Assembly (NCBI GenBank): GCA_049840475.1
Contig: JASGKX010000001.1
Span: 1,364,001-1,428,000, forward strand
Direction: 5' to 3'
Length of the DNA: 64,000 bases
DNA from: JBGVSA01 sp049840475
GTDB lineage: Bacteria > Pseudomonadota > Gammaproteobacteria > Burkholderiales > Rhodocyclaceae
The first letter of the stretch is position 1, and the number at the start of each line of letters is the position of its first letter. The notes under the pieces were generated by a model. The model saw only the letters and a list, made by a program, of their open reading frames with translations. It did no database searches and was not told the origin of the DNA. Positions 8,770 to 16,971 of the stretch are shown piece by piece. The translations under genes and the position numbers were made by a program.

Positions 8770-8785
8770 TGGCACAGGGTTCGCT
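8770..8785 (+). promoter_or_regulatory. Sigma-54 promoter of norA-norB
   Basis: TGGCACAGGGTTCGCT matches the -24/-12 pattern, with GG at 8771-8772 and GC at 8783-8784 separated by ten bases. It is downstream of three NorR boxes and upstream of norA. Confidence 0.8.
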
Positions 8786-8856
8786 AAGTGAATGGCAAGG
8801 CGCTCGTCTTGCCCGCACGCCGCGAGCGGGGACGACGCCGTCACAAGGAGAACATG

Positions 8857-9535
8857 ATGGATTTCGTCGACCAGCCTCTCGGCCAGATTGCCCGCCGCAT
8901 TGCCGGCGCTACCCGCGTCTTCGACGCTTACCGGCTCGATTTTTGTTGTGGTGGCAACCGCACGCTCGGTGCTGCGGCGGCCGCCGCAGAAGTTGAACGT
9001 CGCACCCATCGTCAACGAGTTGCACGTGTTGCAGGCCCGTGCTGCGGAGCCGGGCGAACGCTCGTGGGACGAGGCCGATGCCGGCACGCTGATCGACCAC
9101 ATCCTGCAGCGCTACCACGCGGTGCACCGTGAGCAATTGCCGGAGCTGATCCGTCTGGCGCGCAAGGTGGAGCAAGTGCACGGCGACAAGGCCGATTGCC
9201 CGCTCGGGCTGGCTGATCTGCTGACCGACATCGCGCAGGAAATGGAAAGCCACATGAGCAAGGAAGAGGGAATCCTCTTCCCGATGATTCGTGTTGGCCG
9301 TGGTGCGCTGGCCGGCGGGCCGATCCATGTCATGCGCCTGGAGCACGACGAACATGGCGCCGCGCTGCGTCGCCTGTCCGAACTCACCAACGACATCACC
9401 CCGCCGCGCGCCGCGTGCACGACGTGGCGTGCGCTCTATGCCGGTCTGCGTACCTTCCGGCAGGACCTGATGGAACACATCCATCTCGAAAACAACATCC
9501 TCTTTGAGCGCTTTGCCCCGCTCGCCCAGCACTGA
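8857..9535 (+). CDS. norA: NorA/RIC di-iron protein, iron-sulfur cluster repair (frame broken)
   Basis: A YtfE/ScdA/RIC-type protein of about 225 residues once one extra base is removed. The N-terminal ScdA domain carries LDFCCGGNRTLG. The C-terminal hemerythrin-like domain has the iron ligands in HAVHREQ, MESHMSKEEG, RLEHDEHG and MEHIHLENN. RIC proteins repair iron-sulfur centres damaged by NO, and in Cupriavidus NorA binds NO in the cytoplasm. The frame changes at GTTGAAC (8992-8998); deleting one A gives continuous AAEVDVAPIVNELHVLQ. AAGGAG precedes the ATGs at 8854 and 8857, and spacing favours 8857. Co-transcribed with norB. Confidence 0.88.
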
Positions 9536-9554
9536 AAGGAACGAGGACCACGCT

Positions 9555-11828
9555 ATGGGCCCGTACAAGAAACTCTGGTTCACGCTCATCGCCGTGCTGG
9601 TGGTGACGTTCTCGCTGCTGGGCTATTTCGGCAAGGAGGTCTATCGGCATGCGCCGCCCATTCCGGCGCAGGTCGTCACTGACGATGGCCGCACGCTGTT
9701 CACGCAGGACGACATCCTCGACGGGCAGACCGCATGGCAATCGGTCGGCGGCATGCAATTGGGTTCGATCTGGGGGCACGGTGCGTATCAAGCGCCGGAC
9801 TGGACCGCCGACTGGCTGCACCGCGAGCTGACGGCGTGGCTCGATCTGGCCGCGCAAGCGCAATACGGCAAGCCTTACGCGCGGATCGATGGCCCCGCGC
9901 AGGCCGCGTTGCGCGAAGCGTTGCGCGCGGAATATCGCGGAGCCGCCACCGATGCGAACGGTGTGCTCAAGGTCAGCGCGCGCCGCGCACAGGCCATGGC
10001 GCAGACGGCGGCTTACTACGACAAGCTGTTCTCCGACGCGCCCGCGTTGCAGACCAGCCGCGAGCACTTCGCGATGAAGAACAACACGCTGCCCAGCGCG
10101 GAGCGTCGCCAGGCGCTCACGCATTTCTTCTTCTGGACGGCGTGGGCGGCGTCGGCGCAGCGCCCCGGTTATGAGGCCACCTACACCAACAACTGGCCGC
10201 ATGAGCCGCTGATCGGCAATCAGCCGACCGCCGAAAATGTCATCTGGTCGGTTGCCAGTGTGGTGGTCTTGCTGGCCGGTGTCGGGCTGTTGATCTGGGC
10301 GTGGGCATTCCTGCGCAAGCACGATGACGAACCGCCCAAGGCGGCCGCCAACGATCCGCTGACCAGCTTTGCGCTGACGCCATCGCAACGTGCGCTGGGC
10401 AAGTATCTGTTCCTGGTCGTTGCATTGTTCGTGTTCCAGGTCTTTCTGGGCGGCTTCACCGCGCACTATACGGTTGAAGGCCAGTCGTTCTACGGCATCG
10501 ACGTATCGCGCTGGATTCCCTATTCGCTGTCACGCACGTGGCATATCCAGAGCGCGCTGTTCTGGATCGCGACCGGCTTTCTGGCTGCGGGTTTGTTCCT
10601 CGCTCCGCTGATCCATGGCGGCAAGGACCCGCGCTTCCAGAAGTTGGGCGTCAACATCCTGTTCTGGGCACTGGTCGTGGTGGTGGTCGGTTCGTTCGTT
10701 GGCAACTACCTCGCCATCGCGCAGATCATGCCGCCGGAATGGAATTTCTGGCTGGGTCATCAGGGCTACGAATACGTCAACCTGGGTCGCCTGTGGCAGA
10801 TCGGCAAGTTCGCCGGCATCCTGATCTGGCTGGGGCTGATGCTGCGAGGCATCGTGCCGGCATTGCGCGCCAAGGGCGACCGCAATCTGCTCGCGCTGCT
10901 GACCGCATCGGTTGTCGCCATCGGCCTGTTCTACGGCGCCGGCTTTGGCTATGGCGAACGCACCAGCCTGACGATCATGGAGTACTGGCGCTGGTGGGTG
11001 GTGCACCTGTGGGTGGAAGGCTTCTTTGAAGTCTTTGCGACGACGGCGCTGGCTTTCATCTTCTCCACGCTGGGCCTGGTGTCGCGCCCGATGGCGACGG
11101 CGGCAAGTCTGGCGTCAGCGTCGCTCTTCATGCTGGGTGGCATTCCGGGCACGTTCCACCATTTGTACTTTGCCGGCACGACCACGCCGGTGATGGCGGT
11201 CGGTGCGAGTTTCAGCGCGCTCGAAGTCGTGCCGCTGATCGTGCTCGGCTATGAGGCGTGGGAGAACTGGCGCCTGAAGTCGCAGGCCCCGTGGATGGAA
11301 AACGTACGCTGGCCGCTGATGTGCTTCGTGGCGGTGGCGTTCTGGAACATGCTGGGCGCTGGCGTATTCGGCTTCATGATCAATCCGCCGATCTCGCTGT
11401 ACTACGTGCAAGGGTTGAACACCACGCCGGTGCACGCGCATGCCGCATTGTTCGGTGTGTATGGTTTCCTTGCGCTGGGCTTCACCTTGCTGGTGCTGCG
11501 TTACATCCGCCCAGGCTTCGCTTTCAATGACCGTCTTATGAAAACGGCATTCTGGTCGCTAAATGGCGGGCTGGTGTTGATGATCGCGACGAGCCTGCTG
11601 CCTATCGGCATCATCCAGTTCCACGCCAGCGTTGCGCATGGCCTGTGGTACGCGCGCAGTGAGGAATTCATGCAGCAGGGCATCCTGCAGACGCTGCGCT
11701 GGGTGCGTACGTTTGGCGACGTGGTGTTCATCGTCGGCGCCCTGGCGATGGCATGGCAGGTCGTGCTGGGTGTCTTCCGGCGCAACCCGTTTGGTCGCAC
11801 CGAACAAGCAGCGCCCGTGCCGCGCTGA
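9555..11828 (+). CDS. norB: Quinol-dependent nitric oxide reductase, single subunit (qNor)
   Basis: A 757-residue inner-membrane enzyme that reduces NO to N2O with electrons from quinol. The long N-terminal extension (helix at about 9-29, then a periplasmic domain to about 225) marks the qNor form that needs no NorC. About twelve more helices follow, holding the heme b, heme b3 and non-heme iron histidines: HIQSALFW, HLWVEGFFEVF, TFHHLYFAG and VHAHAALFGVYG. The start at 9555 follows GAAAGGAACGAGG; a longer frame from 9504 lies inside norA. It is the second gene of the NorR/sigma-54 operon and ends at a strong terminator. Confidence 0.95.
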   Translation: MGPYKKLWFTLIAVLVVTFSLLGYFGKEVYRHAPPIPAQVVTDDGRTLFTQDDILDGQTAWQSVGGMQLGSIWGHGAYQAPDWTADWLHRELTAWLDLAAQAQYGKPYARIDGPAQAALREALRAEYRGAATDANGVLKVSARRAQAMAQTAAYYDKLFSDAPALQTSREHFAMKNNTLPSAERRQALTHFFFWTAWAASAQRPGYEATYTNNWPHEPLIGNQPTAENVIWSVASVVVLLAGVGLLIWAWAFLRKHDDEPPKAAANDPLTSFALTPSQRALGKYLFLVVALFVFQVFLGGFTAHYTVEGQSFYGIDVSRWIPYSLSRTWHIQSALFWIATGFLAAGLFLAPLIHGGKDPRFQKLGVNILFWALVVVVVGSFVGNYLAIAQIMPPEWNFWLGHQGYEYVNLGRLWQIGKFAGILIWLGLMLRGIVPALRAKGDRNLLALLTASVVAIGLFYGAGFGYGERTSLTIMEYWRWWVVHLWVEGFFEVFATTALAFIFSTLGLVSRPMATAASLASASLFMLGGIPGTFHHLYFAGTTTPVMAVGASFSALEVVPLIVLGYEAWENWRLKSQAPWMENVRWPLMCFVAVAFWNMLGAGVFGFMINPPISLYYVQGLNTTPVHAHAALFGVYGFLALGFTLLVLRYIRPGFAFNDRLMKTAFWSLNGGLVLMIATSLLPIGIIQFHASVAHGLWYARSEEFMQQGILQTLRWVRTFGDVVFIVGALAMAWQVVLGVFRRNPFGRTEQAAPVPR

Positions 11829-11875
11829 GGACCGACTGCATCGGGTCGTGCCCTGTCGCAGTTTGATCGGGCATG

Positions 11876-11908
11876 CTGGGCCGACACCTTGGTGTCGGCC
11901 CTTTTTTT
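11876..11908 (+). terminator. Strong rho-independent terminator after norB
   Basis: GGGCCGACACC (11876-11886) and GGTGTCGGCCC (11889-11899) form a perfect 11 bp stem with a TT loop, followed by nine T. Confidence 0.95.
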
Positions 11909-11918
11909 TGTCCAGGAA

Positions 11919-13577
11919 TCAGGGTGCCTGGATGCTTGCCACCGGCATGCACGTGGTGCAGCGATTCCAGCCCGGCGCGAGTACGTTGAGCCCATCGACG
12001 TGCACCAGAATGTCGTCGTCATTCAGTGTCGCGCGGGCGGCTTGCACCGATCTGTTGTCGAGGATGAACAGCGTGTCGGCCTCATATTGACCGTCGCGCA
12101 GGCGGGCTGCTGCGTTCTGCTCGGACTGCCGCATGGCGTCACGCGACACGCGTGCGAGGTACACCGCATCGGTCGTCATGCCGTGCGTGCCGGCAAAGAA
12201 AGACAACTGCGCCCAATGCGGCGCCATGCTTTTCGGTGCGATGTGCCGTACGCGCGTGTAGCGCGCGGCCGCCTGCTCCCAGAACGGTCCGGTGAGCGCC
12301 TGCGGCCATGTCTGGGAAGGCTCTGTGTCGAAGCGCTGCCGCATCGGCCGCCATCCGGCGCGTGTGTCCGCGATTTGCAGGACGAGCGCCACGCTCAATA
12401 CGGCTACGATCAATCTGGGTGGGCCATAGCGTACGACGGCATAGAGAATGCCCAGCGCCACCAGATAGAACACGGGCCAGAACATGCGGCCCGACGCACG
12501 GAATACGCTCGCGAGGTAGTAGAGCTTCTCGGGGAGCGGGAACTCGAATTCGTAACTGCCAATGCCGATACGGTTGGTCAGCGCGAACAACAGTACCGCA
12601 CCGGCAGCCGGCAAGAGCAGCGGGTGCCGATGCAGGGCTGCACCGATTCGTGGTCGTCGAAGGGCCAGCATCACGATGGCAAACACTGCCAGCACAACGA
12701 GACCGAACCCGAGATAGTTGAAGCCCTCGTATTCGCCTTCAGCCTGCGGAATGTCTCCCAGCAGATACGACCAGCCGTCCGCGTCGAACAATGCCAGCAG
12801 GTTCATGCGGTAGTAGCCGTAGCCGCTTGCCACGGCACCCGTGCCGATACCAAAGTAGCCGGCCTGCCAGCAGGCCACGCCTACCGCGGCGAACAACGCT
12901 ATGGCTTCCACGAAAGCCACACGCGTTCGGAACTCACCGCGCAGTCGCCGCGTTGCGACGTCCAATACCCAAATGCCACCGGCCATGCCGAGCAGATAGG
13001 CGTGCACGAGCGCTGCGATAACGAGCACGGGCGCCCAGCAGAGCAGTCTGCGCGCGTTGCCCGGGCGGAAGTACAAGTACAGCGCGGCGAGTATCAGGAA
13101 GTGACCCGCGAGGCTGGAGTGGTCATGCAGGCGCCACAGCATCGGCGGCGAAAAAACGAGGATCGCCGTGACCAGTGACTGCACGAGTCTGCGATCCGTG
13201 AATAGCCCGGCAAGCTGCCACGCGATCCAGCTCTGCGCCACAAAGCAGATGAGGAGCCACAGCCCGATGTATTGGAACGTCGTCGGCAGCACGCTGGCGA
13301 AGGGCTTGAAGACGAAAGCCAGCAGCGGAATGGCGTCGGCGTAGATGACCGAATTGGCGATCTCCAGCCCGTAGCCGGGATTGCCGCCAAGCGGGAATAC
13401 CCATGGCGCCTGACGGTAGAACAGCCAGCCAAGATAGTGCTGGGCGGCATCGCCGTCCCCCAGCCATGCGATGTTGGTCGGGTCGATCGCGCGCACGCCG
13501 ACCACGATCGAGAACGCCAACACACCCAGTAGCGCGGGCCATAGATGGTCCGCGAAAAATTCGCGTCGGGGCTGCAT
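11919..13577 (-). CDS. Polytopic membrane protein, GT-C-like (DUF6311 type)
   Basis: A 552-residue protein with ten or more membrane helices and a soluble C-terminal tail of about 130 residues. The first periplasmic loop has WLGDGDAAQHYLGWLFYR and NPGYGLEIANS, a pattern of the DUF6311 family and of GT-C glycosyltransferases, where acidic residues in the first loop bind the lipid-linked sugar donor. It lies six bases after a GtrB-like polyprenyl-phosphate sugar transferase on the same strand. The likely role is therefore transfer of a sugar to an envelope acceptor in the periplasm. Acceptor and sugar are unknown. Confidence 0.75.
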   Translation of the reverse strand: MQPRREFFADHLWPALLGVLAFSIVVGVRAIDPTNIAWLGDGDAAQHYLGWLFYRQAPWVFPLGGNPGYGLEIANSVIYADAIPLLAFVFKPFASVLPTTFQYIGLWLLICFVAQSWIAWQLAGLFTDRRLVQSLVTAILVFSPPMLWRLHDHSSLAGHFLILAALYLYFRPGNARRLLCWAPVLVIAALVHAYLLGMAGGIWVLDVATRRLRGEFRTRVAFVEAIALFAAVGVACWQAGYFGIGTGAVASGYGYYRMNLLALFDADGWSYLLGDIPQAEGEYEGFNYLGFGLVVLAVFAIVMLALRRPRIGAALHRHPLLLPAAGAVLLFALTNRIGIGSYEFEFPLPEKLYYLASVFRASGRMFWPVFYLVALGILYAVVRYGPPRLIVAVLSVALVLQIADTRAGWRPMRQRFDTEPSQTWPQALTGPFWEQAAARYTRVRHIAPKSMAPHWAQLSFFAGTHGMTTDAVYLARVSRDAMRQSEQNAAARLRDGQYEADTLFILDNRSVQAARATLNDDDILVHVDGLNVLAPGWNRCTTCMPVASIQAP

Positions 13578-13583
13578 GTACGG

Positions 13584-14615
13584 TCAGGCGTGCGGAACGG
13601 CCAGCGCGGGGGCCGGGACTTCGCCGCTGGCGATGGGTGCCGCGTCCGCCATGCTGCTGCTGTTCTCGTAGATTTGCCGCACGAGGAATACCGGCCGGCG
13701 CTTTGATTCGATATAGGTGCGACCGAGGTATTCGCCGATGACGCCAATGCCCACCAGTTGCAGCCCGCCGAGCAACGTTACCGCCACGATGATCGACGCG
13801 TAGCCGGGTACATCGACGCCATGGATGATCACCTTCAGTGCAATGTAGAGGCCGAACATGAATGACAGCGCCGACACGGCGATGCCGATGTAAGTCCAGA
13901 TTCGCAGTGGCGATGTGCTGAAGCTGGTGACGTCTTCCAGCGCCAGATTCCACAATCGCCAACCATTGAACTTGCTGTTGCCGGCGGAGCGTTCGGGCCG
14001 CGTGTAGTGCACCGAGGCAGTACGGAACCCGACCCACGCGAACAGGCCCTTCATGAAGCGCCGCGACTCTGGCAGCGCCTTGAGCGCATCGACCACGCAG
14101 CGATCCATCAGGCGGAAATCGCCCACGTTTTCGGGCAGCTTGGGCGACGCGATCATGTTGTGGATACGGTAGAACCACGACGCGCTTGAACGCTTCGCCC
14201 ATGAATCGGAGCCACGATGCTCCCGGCGGGCCAGCACCATCTCGAAGCCTTCTCGCCATTTGGCGATCATCGCCGGGATCAGCTCGGGTGGGTCTTGCAG
14301 GTCGACATCGATCGGCACCACGACCTGTCCGCGCGCAGCCTGCAAGCCCGCCGACAGGGCGGCCTCCTTGCCGAAGTTGCGACTCAGGTCGATCACGCGC
14401 ACCCGGGCATCGCGCCTTTGCAGGCGCAGGAGCACGTCCAGCGTATGGTCGCGGCTACCGTCGTTGATGAAGACAAATTCGATCACGACCTCAGGCATGA
14501 TCGAAAACACCTGGGTGACACGGTTGACGAAGAGAGGAATCGCTTCCTCTTCATTGAAGACCGGTACGACCAGAGAAAGCCTCACGGTCGAATCGAAACT
14601 CTCTCGGCTGGTCAT
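13584..14615 (-). CDS. GtrB-like family 2 glycosyltransferase (polyprenyl-phosphate sugar synthase)
   Basis: A 343-residue enzyme. A GT-A domain occupies about residues 10-240 (LSLVVPVFNEEEAIPLF, FINDGSRDHTLD, the metal-binding VDLQDPPELIP and GDFRLMDR). Two C-terminal membrane helices follow at about 240-305. This is the architecture of GtrB, ArnC and DPM1 proteins, which load a sugar onto undecaprenyl phosphate at the cytoplasmic face. It is the first gene of a two-gene unit with the GT-C-like protein. A GtrA-type flippase, usual in such cassettes, is not present nearby. Confidence 0.88.
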   Translation of the reverse strand: MTSRESFDSTVRLSLVVPVFNEEEAIPLFVNRVTQVFSIMPEVVIEFVFINDGSRDHTLDVLLRLQRRDARVRVIDLSRNFGKEAALSAGLQAARGQVVVPIDVDLQDPPELIPAMIAKWREGFEMVLARREHRGSDSWAKRSSASWFYRIHNMIASPKLPENVGDFRLMDRCVVDALKALPESRRFMKGLFAWVGFRTASVHYTRPERSAGNSKFNGWRLWNLALEDVTSFSTSPLRIWTYIGIAVSALSFMFGLYIALKVIIHGVDVPGYASIIVAVTLLGGLQLVGIGVIGEYLGRTYIESKRRPVFLVRQIYENSSSMADAAPIASGEVPAPALAVPHA

Positions 14616-14826
14616 GGATTCCCTCGTGGTGAGCGGTATCTTCCGCCCATCGTGGTACTCCGGCGCGCATTTATGCCGGCACGATTTTCAAAGTAGAGGG
14701 TTTTCCTGTCCCGTCACTGGGACAATCGGGCAGTTTTGCTGCGGTGCAGCGTCTGACGTGACGGATGTCGCATCGGCGAAGATGGCGCGGCCGGGCTCGA
14801 CTGCCCGGCCGGATACTGCGGGCGCT

Positions 14827-15714
14827 TCAGGCGCGCTCGGGTTCGGTTTGTGCGGCGGGTGTTGATTCCGGGCGGGACGTGATGGCCGCGCCCATGGCCG
14901 CGACGACCGCGCAGCCGACGGCAAACCACTGCTGCGCGGTGAGATGCTCGCCCAGCAGGGGCCAGGCCACGAGCGCCGCTATTGCCGGTTCCATGCTGGT
15001 CAGGATGCCGAAGGTCTCCTTGGGCAGATGCTTGAGCGCGAACATTTCGAGCGACATGGGAATCGCGCTCGACACCAGTGCCACCACCAGCCCCATCGCC
15101 AGAATGCCCGGATGGAACAACGCTCCACCGGCATGCACTAGCCCGACCGGGAAGACAATCAACGCAGCCACCGACAAGCCCAGCGACACGACATGCCCCG
15201 AATGGAGATGGCTCGCCCGCTTGCCGAACACGATGTACGAGCCCCAGCACACCGCCGCACCGAGTGCGTACAGCATGCCGACGATGTCGAGCTGATGGGT
15301 GCCGGTGCCCAGGGGCAGGATCAACGACAGGCCGAGCACCGCGAAAGCGGCCCACAGATAGTTGGTCCAGCGCTGCGAGTAATAGAGCGTCACCGCCAGC
15401 GGGCCGAGGAATTCGATCGCCACTGCAATGCCGAACGGAATGGTCCGCAGCGCCATGTAGAACAGCAGGTTCATGCAGCCCAGCACCAGGCCGTAGCGGA
15501 TGATCGAGCGGGCGTCTTCGCGGCGCAGGGTCCAGCGCCACGGGCGCCACAAGGCCAGCACGATGAGGGCGGAGAACGTTACGCGCAGCGCGCTGGTGCC
15601 CTGCGCGCCGATGAGGGGGAAGAGCTGCTTGGCGTAGGAGCTGCCCAGAGCCAGCGCGGAGACCGAGCCGAGCACTGCCAGCACCGGTACGGCGCGGTGG
15701 GGAGTAGAAGACAT
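14827..15714 (-). CDS. EamA-family exporter, RhtA-like
   Basis: A 295-residue inner-membrane protein with about ten helices in two EamA repeats. Motifs LGSSYAKQLFPLIGAQGTSALR and VAIEFLGPLAV resemble RhtA threonine/homoserine exporters. The start is the ATG at 15714, twenty codons inside the longest frame. A divergent Lrp/AsnC regulator starts 80 bases away, a layout common for amino-acid exporters, so amino-acid efflux under Lrp-type control is likely (inference). Confidence 0.82.
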   Translation of the reverse strand: MSSTPHRAVPVLAVLGSVSALALGSSYAKQLFPLIGAQGTSALRVTFSALIVLALWRPWRWTLRREDARSIIRYGLVLGCMNLLFYMALRTIPFGIAVAIEFLGPLAVTLYYSQRWTNYLWAAFAVLGLSLILPLGTGTHQLDIVGMLYALGAAVCWGSYIVFGKRASHLHSGHVVSLGLSVAALIVFPVGLVHAGGALFHPGILAMGLVVALVSSAIPMSLEMFALKHLPKETFGILTSMEPAIAALVAWPLLGEHLTAQQWFAVGCAVVAAMGAAITSRPESTPAAQTEPERA

Positions 15715-15794
15715 GGCACAATAATATTTCGCGTAGCCCGGCGTTCCGTTGCACTTTCCGGGCGCGCGCCGCACTTTTCGCTCGAAAGTCGCCC

Positions 15795-16275
15795 ATGTCC
15801 ACGCAATCCTCGCTCGACCGCTACGATGCGGCCATTCTTGAGATCCTCCAGCGCGACAACCGCACGCCCCAGCGTGTGATCGCCGAATCGGTAAACCTGT
15901 CGGCGCCTGCCGTGCAGCGGCGCATTCGCCGGATGGAAGAAGCCGGCATCATCACGGCCAACGTGGCGGTGGTCGATCCAGAGAAAGTGGGCGTGCCGCT
16001 GACCATCATGATCGCCGTGCAGGTCGAACAGCGAACGGCCTGTGCACGTCGCTACCTTCCGCCAGCGCTTGATGCAGGAGCCGGCCGTGCAGCAGTGTTA
16101 CGAAGTGACGGGCGAGACAGACTATTTTCTGATCGTCAGTGTCGAATCGATGAAAGACTACGAGGCACTTACCGATCGGTTGTTCGGCGACGATGACAAC
16201 ATCCGGCACTTCCGCACCTCGGTCGTGCTCAAGCGCTTCAAGGCCGGTCTGGCCGTGCCGCTGTCGTCGGACTGA
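15795..16275 (+). CDS. Lrp/AsnC-family transcriptional regulator (frame broken)
   Basis: With one extra base removed, this is a 159-residue Lrp-type regulator. The HTH is at about residues 10-60 (DAAILEILQRDNRTPQ, LSAPAVQRRIRRMEEAG) and the ligand-binding RAM domain at about 70-150 (CYEVTGETDYFLIVSVES, IRHFRTSVVLKRFK). The frame changes at GTCGAAC (16023-16029). Deleting one A gives VQVDSERPVHVATFRQRL and joins the halves. It is divergent from the RhtA-like exporter, its likely target, with amino acids as effectors. Confidence 0.88.
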
Positions 16276-16331
16276 CGCGAGCGACCGTACACATAATCCT
16301 GCGCATAGCCGCATTCCCCACGGAGGCTTTC

Positions 16332-16883
16332 ATGGCACACATCCTCGGCATTTCCGGCAGCTTGCGCGCCGGCTCATACAACAGCGCCCTGCTGCGCGCG
16401 GCACAAGGGCTGATGCCCGAAGGTTCGACGCTCGAAATCGGCACCATCCGTGGCATCCCGCTCTACGACGGGGACGTCGAAGCCGCCGAAGGCCTGCCGC
16501 AAGCGGTCGTCGCGCTGAAGGAGGCCATCGCCGCCGCTGACGCGCTGCTGATCGTCACGCCCGAATACAACAACTCGATGCCGGGCGTGTTCAAGAACGC
16601 CATCGACTGGCTGACGCGACCGGCCAGCGACATTGCGCGCGTCTTTGGCGGGCGGCCTGTCGCCATCATCGGCGCATCGCCCGGCGGTTTTGGCACCATC
16701 CTGTCGCAGAACGCATGGTTGCCGGTGCTTCGTACGCTGGGCATGGAGCCCTGGTTCGGTGGGCGATTGATGGTGTCGCGCGCCGGCACTGTGTTCGATG
16801 CGCAAGGCGTGCTCGTCGACGACAAGGTGCGCGGTCAGCTCGAACAGTTCATGGCCGGTTTCGTGGCGCACCTCGGGCGCTAA
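16332..16883 (+). CDS. NADPH-dependent FMN reductase (chromate/quinone reductase-like)
   Basis: A 183-residue flavodoxin-fold enzyme. The FMN phosphate loop GISGSLRAGSYN is at residues 5-16, the family signature PEYNNSMPGVFKNAIDW at about 78-94, and the IIGASPGGFGT loop follows. Relatives (ChrR, YieF, AzoR-like) reduce quinones, chromate or azo compounds with NAD(P)H and act in the cytoplasm as tetramers or dimers. It is a single gene after lrp and before the FUSC operator. The physiological substrate is not evident. Confidence 0.9.
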   Translation: MAHILGISGSLRAGSYNSALLRAAQGLMPEGSTLEIGTIRGIPLYDGDVEAAEGLPQAVVALKEAIAAADALLIVTPEYNNSMPGVFKNAIDWLTRPASDIARVFGGRPVAIIGASPGGFGTILSQNAWLPVLRTLGMEPWFGGRLMVSRAGTVFDAQGVLVDDKVRGQLEQFMAGFVAHLGR

Positions 16884-16909
16884 TGGCGACGCGGGAGGAT
16901 GGGGGAAAT

Positions 16910-16928
16910 TAGATAGCCGGGCTATCTA
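16910..16928. promoter_or_regulatory. 19 bp palindrome, probable MarR operator
   Basis: TAGATAGCCGGGCTATCTA is a perfect palindrome around one central base. It is followed by TAAAAT, a possible -10, and lies about 45 bases before the FUSC start. It is the size and place expected for the operator of the MarR regulator encoded as the second gene of this unit. Confidence 0.7.
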
Positions 16929-16971
16929 TTGCTAAAATGACGACAGTCGTTCCCCCATTACCCTACTCGCC

